Assembly (NCBI GenBank): GCA_001627335.1
Contig: LUPK01000001.1
Span: forward strand, 1-64,000
Reading direction: 5' to 3'
Source: Nocardioides sp. REDSEA-S33_B3
GTDB lineage: Bacteria > Actinomycetota > Actinomycetes > Propionibacteriales > Nocardioidaceae
Length of the DNA: 64,000 bases
In this document: one piece after another, positions 59,244 through 64,000 of the stretch
Numbering within the stretch: the first letter of the stretch is position 1
How the letters are laid out: the number at the start of each line of letters is the position of its first letter
Translations under genes and position numbers: made by a program
The notes under the pieces: generated by a model
The model's database searches: none
What the model was told of the DNA's origin: nothing
The model's input: only the letters and a program-made list of their open reading frames with translations

Positions 59244-60305
59244 GTGACGAGCCCCACCCAGGCCTCTGCGGCCGACCTGTCCGGCAGCGCGTTCCTCAAG
59301 GCCCTGCGCGGCGAGCCCGTGCCGTACACGCCGGTGTGGTTCATGCGCCAGGCCGGGCGCTCGCTCCCGGAGTACCTCAAGGTCCGCGAGGGCGTGGGGA
59401 TGCTGGAGTCCTGCATGGACCCCGACCTCACCATCGAGATCACCATGCAGCCGGTGCGCCGCTACGGCGTCGACGCCGCGATCTTCTTCTCCGACATCGT
59501 GCTGCCGCTCAAGGCCGTCGGGGTCGACCTCGACATCAAGCCCGGCGTCGGACCGGTCGTCGCCCACCCGGTGCGCACGCTCGAGGACGTCGCCGCGATC
59601 CCCGACCTGACCCCCGAGCACGTCCCGTTCATCACCCGGGCCGTCCAGGGCCTGGTGGGCGAGCTGGGCAGCACCCCGCTGATCGGGTTCGCCGGCGCGC
59701 CGTTCACGGTGGCGTCGTACCTCGTCGAGGGCGGGCCGTCGAAGGAGCACGCCAAGACCAAGGCGATGATGTTCGGCGCCCCCGAGGTGTGGTCGGCGCT
59801 GATGGAGAAGATCGCCGGCATCGCCGCGGCCTACCTCGAGGTCCAGGTCGCCGCCGGCGCCTCGGCCGTGCAGCTCTTCGACTCCTGGGCCGGCGCGCTC
59901 ACCCCGCAGGACTACGCCGCGCACGTCCAGCCCTGGTCGACCTCGGTGCTGGCCCGCGCCGGCGCACTGGGCGTCCCGCGCATCCACTTCGGGGTCGGCA
60001 CGTCCAACCTGCTCGACCTGATGGGGGAGGCCGGTGCCGACGTCGTCGGTGTCGACTGGCGCACCCCGCTGGAGCGCGCGATCCCGATGGTCGGCGACCG
60101 CGGTGTCCAGGGCAACCTCGACCCGACCCTCGTCTTCGCCCCCACCGAGGTGATGACCGCCCGCGCCGCCGAGATCATCGAGGCCGGCCGCGCCGCCAAG
60201 GGCCACGTCTTCAACCTCGGCCACGGCGTCCTGCCGTCGACGGACCCCGACCAGCTGGCGCGGCTGACGGACTTCGTGCACGAGTACCCGCTCGACGCGG
60301 GATAG
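59244..60305 (+). CDS. hemE: Uroporphyrinogen decarboxylase
   Basis: A 353-aa enzyme making coproporphyrinogen III from uroporphyrinogen III. The N-terminal signature W-F-M-R-Q-A-G-R-S-L-P-E-Y is complete, and G-F-A-G-A-P-F-T-V, D-S-W-A-G-A-L and F-N-L-G-H-G-V-L-P follow. GTG 59244. Supplies the hemY and hemQ enzymes encoded nearby. Confidence 0.97.
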   Translation: MTSPTQASAADLSGSAFLKALRGEPVPYTPVWFMRQAGRSLPEYLKVREGVGMLESCMDPDLTIEITMQPVRRYGVDAAIFFSDIVLPLKAVGVDLDIKPGVGPVVAHPVRTLEDVAAIPDLTPEHVPFITRAVQGLVGELGSTPLIGFAGAPFTVASYLVEGGPSKEHAKTKAMMFGAPEVWSALMEKIAGIAAAYLEVQVAAGASAVQLFDSWAGALTPQDYAAHVQPWSTSVLARAGALGVPRIHFGVGTSNLLDLMGEAGADVVGVDWRTPLERAIPMVGDRGVQGNLDPTLVFAPTEVMTARAAEIIEAGRAAKGHVFNLGHGVLPSTDPDQLARLTDFVHEYPLDAG

Positions 60306-60357
60306 TCCGCACGAGTTCTCACCCCCAGCTCGAGCCGAGGGTGGGAAATCGTGCGGA
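60306..60357. terminator. Bidirectional hairpin between hemE and the DUF4349 gene
   Basis: TCCGCACGA at 60306 and TCGTGCGGA ending at 60357 pair, and the arms continue inward (TTCTCACCC with GGGTGGGAA) with few mismatches. It lies directly between two convergent stops. Confidence 0.8.
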
Positions 60358-60367
60358 GTATCCCGGC

Positions 60368-61399
60368 TCAGCCCTCCAGCACCGGCTCGCCGGCAGACGG
60401 CCCGGCCGGACCGGCCGGCTCCGCCGGCGCCTCGGTACGCCGACGGCGGACCGCCCTGCGGACCAGCAGCCACCCGGGGACCCCGAGCACCAGGGCGACG
60501 CCGAGGAAGGGCAGCAGGGCGCCGGCGACGGTGGCCAGCCCGACCGCGACGGTGCCCAGCGCGGCCCAGCCGGCCGAGAGCCCGGCCAGGAAGCCGTCCT
60601 CGCCGTCCTCCTCCTCGGGCTCGTCGACCGGGTGGCGCTGCAGGTGCACGGTGATGGTCGACAGCGAGGTCTGGTCGGCCAGGTAGGCCTGCTGGCGCAG
60701 CAGCGAGTTGAGCCGGGCCTCGCGGTCGGTGAGCTGGCGCTCGACGGCGACGATGTCGCGGATCGACCCGGCGCGGTCGAGGAGCTGCTCGATGCGCGCG
60801 ATGCTCTGGCGCTGCACCCGGATGCGGACGTTCGTGTCGACCACCTGGGTCGTGACGTCCTCGGAGGTCGTGGAGGAGGCCTCGAGGTCCGCGACCTTCT
60901 CCAGCGCGTCCATCGTCTCGGTGAACTCCGCGGACGGCACCCGCAGCACCAGTCGCGCGGTGCGCACGGCGCCGTCGTCGTCGGTGCGGGTCTCGGAGTC
61001 GGTGACCTGGCCGCCGACCCGGTCGACCACCTTCTGCACCTCGAAGCGGGCGTCGCCCACGTCGTCGGCGCGCAGGCTCACGGTGCCGGTGGAGATGATC
61101 GAGGCCTGCCGCGCGCCCTCCTCCGCCGAGGCGGCGTCGACGGCGTCTGAGGCGGCCATGTCCCGCTCGGCCGTGTCCCCGTCGGACATGAGCGCGGAGG
61201 TGGAGTCCATCGCGCCGGCGCCGGCCTCGTCGAACACCTCGGGGGCGTCCATGTCGGCGCCCTCCATCGGCTCGGCCATCGACTCACCGCCCATCGCGTC
61301 GTCGGAGGAGCCGGCGCTGCAGCCGGCGAGGACGAGGAGCGCCAGCAGCGCGAGCACGATGCCGAGCGCGACGGCGACAGGGGTGCGGGATCGGTTCAT
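60368..61399 (-). CDS. DUF4349 lipoprotein
   Basis: A 343-aa envelope protein. Lipobox L-V-L-A-G-C after a hydrophobic signal, an acidic linker, then DUF4349 with a long coiled coil (residues about 170-240, including R-I-E-Q-L-L-D-R-A-G-S-I and E-R-Q-L-T-D-R-E-A-R-L-N-S-L) and a C-terminal membrane helix followed by R-R-A-V-R-R-R-R. Role unknown. It separates hemE from hemY. Confidence 0.9.
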   Translation of the reverse strand: MNRSRTPVAVALGIVLALLALLVLAGCSAGSSDDAMGGESMAEPMEGADMDAPEVFDEAGAGAMDSTSALMSDGDTAERDMAASDAVDAASAEEGARQASIISTGTVSLRADDVGDARFEVQKVVDRVGGQVTDSETRTDDDGAVRTARLVLRVPSAEFTETMDALEKVADLEASSTTSEDVTTQVVDTNVRIRVQRQSIARIEQLLDRAGSIRDIVAVERQLTDREARLNSLLRQQAYLADQTSLSTITVHLQRHPVDEPEEEDGEDGFLAGLSAGWAALGTVAVGLATVAGALLPFLGVALVLGVPGWLLVRRAVRRRRTEAPAEPAGPAGPSAGEPVLEG

Positions 61400-61452
61400 G
61401 CCGGTGGGACGCGGCGTCGGGGGTGGTGGTTCCCCGTGGGACGCTGGGGGAC

Positions 61453-62835
61453 GTGGGCCAGCAGGGTGAGCACCGGGAGGTCGTGGTCGTCGGCGCCGGG
61501 ATCGGCGGCCTGTCGGCGGCGTACCGGCTCCAGCAGCAGGGCCGCGACGTCCTCGTCCTCGAGGGCTCCCCGCAGGTCGGCGGCGTGCTGCGCCGCCGCA
61601 GCGTCGCGGGCGTGCCCGTCGACGTCGGCGCCGAGGCGATGCTCAACCGCCGGCCCGAGGGCGTCGCGCTGGCCGCGGACCTCGGCCTCGAGGTGTGCCA
61701 CCCCACCGTCGCCTCGAGCCGGATCTGGACCCGCGACGCGCTGCGCCCGCTGCCGCGCTCCCTCATGGGCGTGCCGCTGGACCTCGACGACCTCGCGGCC
61801 AGCGGCGTGCTCACCGACGCCGAGCTGGCCCGGGTCCGCGAGGAGTCCGGCCACGCCGCCACCCCCATCGGCGCCGACGTCACGGTCGGCGACCTCGTCG
61901 ACGACCGCCTCGGCCCCGCGGTCACCGACCGCCTCGTCGAGCCCCTCCTCGGCGGTGTGTACGCCGGTCACGCCCGACGGATCTCGGCCCGGGCGGCCGT
62001 CCCGCAGCTGGTCGCCCTCGCCGAGCAGGGCTCGCTGCTCGACCAGGCCCCTGGCCTCACCGCCCCGGCGACCTACTCGGCCCCCGTCTTCGCCGGTCTC
62101 CCCGGCGGCATGGGTGGGCTCCCACTGGCCCTGGCCGAGCGGCTCGAGGTCCGCACCAGGGCCACGGTCCGCGGGCTGCGCCGCACCACGACCAGCGGAC
62201 CGTTCGCGCTCACCGTCGGCCCCACGACCGACGAGCGCACGATCACCGCCGACGCCGTGGTGCTGGCCGTACCGGCCGCCGCCGCCTCCCGGCTGCTCGC
62301 CGACCTGGCCCCCGCCGCGAGCACCGAGCTGGCGGGCGTCGAGGCCGCGTCGGTCGCCGTGGTGACGCTCGCCCTGCGCGTCGCCGACACCGGGGCCCTG
62401 GCCGAGACAGACGCCTCGGGCTTCCTGGTGCCGCCGGTGGAGCGGCGGGCGATCAAGGCCGCCACCTTCTCCTTCTCCAAGTGGGGCTGGGTCCGCGAGG
62501 CCGGCGCCGCCGACGGGCTGATCCACCTGCGCACCTCGCTCGGCCGGCACGGCGAGGAGGCCGCGCTGCAGGCGAACGACGACGAGCTGGTCGCCGTCTC
62601 GCTGCGCGACCTGCGCGACGCCACCGGCCTCGAGGCCACCCCGGTCGACACCCACGTGCAGCGCTGGGGCGGGGGCCTCCCGCAGTACTCCCTCGGTCAC
62701 CTCGACCGCGTCGCCCGCGTCCGGGCCGCCGTGGAGGCGGTCCCCGGCCTGGCCGTCTGCGGGGCGGCGTACGACGGCGTCGGTATCCCCGCCGTCATCG
62801 GCTCCGCGGAGCGCGCGGCACAATGGGTGCCATGA
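61453..62835 (+). CDS. hemY: Coproporphyrinogen III / protoporphyrinogen oxidase
   Basis: A 460-aa FAD oxidase. The N-terminal [16 protein letters not shown] and [12 protein letters not shown] are typical, and the C-terminus has [10 protein letters not shown]. In actinobacteria with hemQ, this enzyme oxidises coproporphyrinogen III to coproporphyrin III. GTG 61453. Its stop overlaps the hemQ start by 4 nt. Confidence 0.93.
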   Translation: MGQQGEHREVVVVGAGIGGLSAAYRLQQQGRDVLVLEGSPQVGGVLRRRSVAGVPVDVGAEAMLNRRPEGVALAADLGLEVCHPTVASSRIWTRDALRPLPRSLMGVPLDLDDLAASGVLTDAELARVREESGHAATPIGADVTVGDLVDDRLGPAVTDRLVEPLLGGVYAGHARRISARAAVPQLVALAEQGSLLDQAPGLTAPATYSAPVFAGLPGGMGGLPLALAERLEVRTRATVRGLRRTTTSGPFALTVGPTTDERTITADAVVLAVPAAAASRLLADLAPAASTELAGVEAASVAVVTLALRVADTGALAETDASGFLVPPVERRAIKAATFSFSKWGWVREAGAADGLIHLRTSLGRHGEEAALQANDDELVAVSLRDLRDATGLEATPVDTHVQRWGGGLPQYSLGHLDRVARVRAAVEAVPGLAVCGAAYDGVGIPAVIGSAERAAQWVP

Positions 62836-63542
62836 GCGACACCATGTCCAACGCCGCCCGCGTGCGCGAGATCAACGACTCGATCCGCTACACCATGTGG
62901 TCGGTGTTCCGGCTGCGCGACGTGCTCGGCCCCGACGCCGACCGGCCCGCCGAGGGCGCCGAGGTCGAGAAGCTCTTCGCCGAGCTCGACGAGTCCGACA
63001 CGGTCGTGCGCGGCGTCTACGACGTCAGCGGCCTGCGCGCCGACGCCGACGTGATGGTGTGGACGCACGCGGCCACCAGCGAGGAGCTGCAGTCGGCGTA
63101 CCACCGCTTCCGCCGCACCTCCTTCGGCGCCCGCCTCGACCCGGTGTGGTCGCAGATGGCGCTGCACCGCCCGGCGGAGTTCAACAAGTCCCACGTCCCG
63201 GCGTTCCTCGCCGACGAGGACGCCAAGAAGCACGTGTGCGTCTACCCGTTCGTCCGCTCCTACGAGTGGTACCTCCTCGAGGACGAGGAGCGCCGCGCGA
63301 TGCTCGCCGAGCACGGCAAGATGGCGCGCGACTACAAGGACGTCCGCGCCAACACCGTGGCCTCCTTCGCGCTCGGCGACTACGAGTGGCTGCTGGCCTT
63401 CGAGGCCGACGAGCTCTACCGCATCGTCGACCTGATGCGGCACCTGCGCGGCTCCACCGCCCGCCGGCACGTGCGCGAGGAGATCCCCTTCTACACCGGC
63501 GCGCTGACCCCGGTCGCCGAGCTCGTCGACCGGCTTCCCTGA
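62832..63542 (+). CDS. hemQ: Coproheme decarboxylase (heme synthase) HemQ/ChdC
   Basis: A 236-aa peroxide-dependent enzyme that decarboxylates coproheme to heme b. [10 protein letters not shown] is at 138-147 (Tyr138 candidate radical site) and H-G at 161-162 gives the proximal His; further family marks are M-V-W-T-H-A and A-L-G-D-Y-E-W. ATG 62832 is coupled to hemY (ATGA). With hemE and hemY it shows the coproporphyrin-dependent pathway. Confidence 0.96.
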   Translation: MSDTMSNAARVREINDSIRYTMWSVFRLRDVLGPDADRPAEGAEVEKLFAELDESDTVVRGVYDVSGLRADADVMVWTHAATSEELQSAYHRFRRTSFGARLDPVWSQMALHRPAEFNKSHVPAFLADEDAKKHVCVYPFVRSYEWYLLEDEERRAMLAEHGKMARDYKDVRANTVASFALGDYEWLLAFEADELYRIVDLMRHLRGSTARRHVREEIPFYTGALTPVAELVDRLP

Positions 63543-63565
63543 GGCTGAGGGCACCCGCGGGTCCG

Positions 63566-63653
63566 AAGGTTCATCGGCCGGCCGATGAACCTTTCCGCTG
63601 GCCGATGAAGGCCCATCGTCCGGTGGCAAGGTCTGTCGGCCGGCCGATGAACC
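63566..63653. repeat. Palindromic intergenic repeat, locus 3
   Basis: 63566-63593 is a perfect 28-bp palindrome (AAGGTTCATCGGCC plus its complement). A second, nearly complete copy occupies 63628-63653 and a half-copy lies between. It follows the hemQ stop by 23 nt and may act as terminator. Confidence 0.85.
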
Positions 63654-63697
63654 GCACGATCGCGGAACCGTCGATCCCCGGCGTACGTCGGAGCGGC

Positions 63698-64000
63698 ATG
63701 ACCCGCTCGACCAGCCTGCGCCTCGCCGCGGTGGCCGCCGCCGTCCTGCTCACCTCCACCGCCTGCAGCAGCAGCGGGGGCGACGACCTCGCCCGCGACC
63801 CGGCACCCGACGCCCCGACCGGTGCGCCGGCGCTCGATCTGCCCGCCGACGTCCGCACCCGCGGCCTGGTGATGGTGATGGACACCGGGGACGGTCCCGA
63901 GGTCTGCCTCGGGGCGATCGCGGAGTCCTGGCCGCCGCAGTGCGGTGGCCCCGAGGTCCTCGGCTGGGACTGGTCCGAGCACGAGATCCACGAGAAGCAG
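63698..64000 (+). CDS. Lipoprotein of unknown function (3' end outside window)
   Basis: At least 101 residues. The signal peptide M-T-R-S-T-S-L-R-L-A-A-V-A-A-A-V-L-L-T ends in a lipobox S-T-A-C-S, then a Ser/Gly/Asp linker. The mature part begins R-G-L-V-M-V-M-D-T-G-D-G-P-E-V-C-L-G and has paired Cys (C-L-G, Q-C-G-G). The gene runs off the right edge, so family and length are unknown. Confidence 0.7.
   Translation, partial: MTRSTSLRLAAVAAAVLLTSTACSSSGGDDLARDPAPDAPTGAPALDLPADVRTRGLVMVMDTGDGPEVCLGAIAESWPPQCGGPEVLGWDWSEHEIHEKQ

Noticed and set aside
1-64000. tRNA, rRNA or prophage genes
   Set aside because: I looked for GGTTCGAATCC-like tRNA arms, rRNA motifs and phage structural or integrase genes and saw none; a tRNAscan or Infernal run would be needed to exclude small RNAs.

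Overview
The window is very GC-rich chromosomal DNA with tightly packed genes, many GTG starts and many 4-nt stop/start overlaps. Gene content points to an actinomycete of the Nocardioidaceae (Nocardioides-like). This rests on the divergent glgM/glgC pair, the hemE-hemY-hemQ (coproporphyrin-dependent) cluster next to RNase D and DUF3000, a DUF222/HNH protein, a WS/DGAT acyltransferase, a 3-ketosteroid dehydrogenase with a KstR-like operator, and DUF1800/DUF1501, DUF4349 and DUF4234 genes. The genus assignment is inference. I saw no rRNA, tRNA or CRISPR array.

Layout. 1-3.8 kb is a mobile patch: a possible transposase tail, an HNH endonuclease gene whose upstream region is split by a complete IS256-family element (8-bp target duplication), and a DUF222/HNH gene. 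3.9-8.1 kb holds an HSL-type esterase, an overlapping RsbQ/RsbP-like pair (hydrolase plus PAS-PP2C phosphatase) and a TauE/SafE permease. 8.3-12 kb holds a YbjN/TY-Chap-like protein and, on the minus strand, a tightly coupled operon of a small EspC/WXG100-like protein, a helical protein with a Gly/Ala-rich hydrophobic hairpin, and a membrane protein; it is built like a type VII secretion effector locus. 12-20.6 kb is mostly housekeeping: SWIM/SNF2 helicase, VOC protein, GlsB-like protein, RlmC-type rRNA methyltransferase, aldo/keto reductase, NlpC/P60-like hydrolase and SprT-like protease. 20.6-25.1 kb has the exported DUF1800-DUF1501 pair behind a long structured leader (possible cobalamin riboswitch), a DUF4234 protein and an EthD-domain gene with a KstR-like operator.

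25.2-33.3 kb: glycogen/maltose-1-phosphate synthesis (glgM, glgC), a Mug-type glycosylase, two exported hydrolases and an orphan Mod-type DNA methyltransferase. 33.3-36.6 kb: a WS/DGAT gene cut in two by an IS1634-family element flanked by a 49-bp direct repeat. 36.8-41.7 kb: a secreted protein, a FUSC transporter, a YbdK-like ligase, a ThrE-like exporter and a DUF402 protein. 41.7-50.2 kb: an SDR/Baeyer-Villiger monooxygenase operon with a divergent TetR gene, rocD, a two-component system and kstD. 50.3-64 kb: hrpA, a PemK-like protein, a solute-binding lipoprotein, RNase D, DUF3000, hemE, a DUF4349 lipoprotein, hemY, hemQ and the start of another lipoprotein gene.

Several genes form functional sets: glgM/glgC (alpha-glucan precursors), hemE/hemY/hemQ (heme), kstD plus the EthD gene (a probable shared KstR regulon), rsbQ/rsbP (stress signalling) and BVMO/SDR/TetR (regulated oxidation of ketones or lipids). 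Intergenic DNA is rich in palindromes; one palindrome family recurs at three gene 3' ends.
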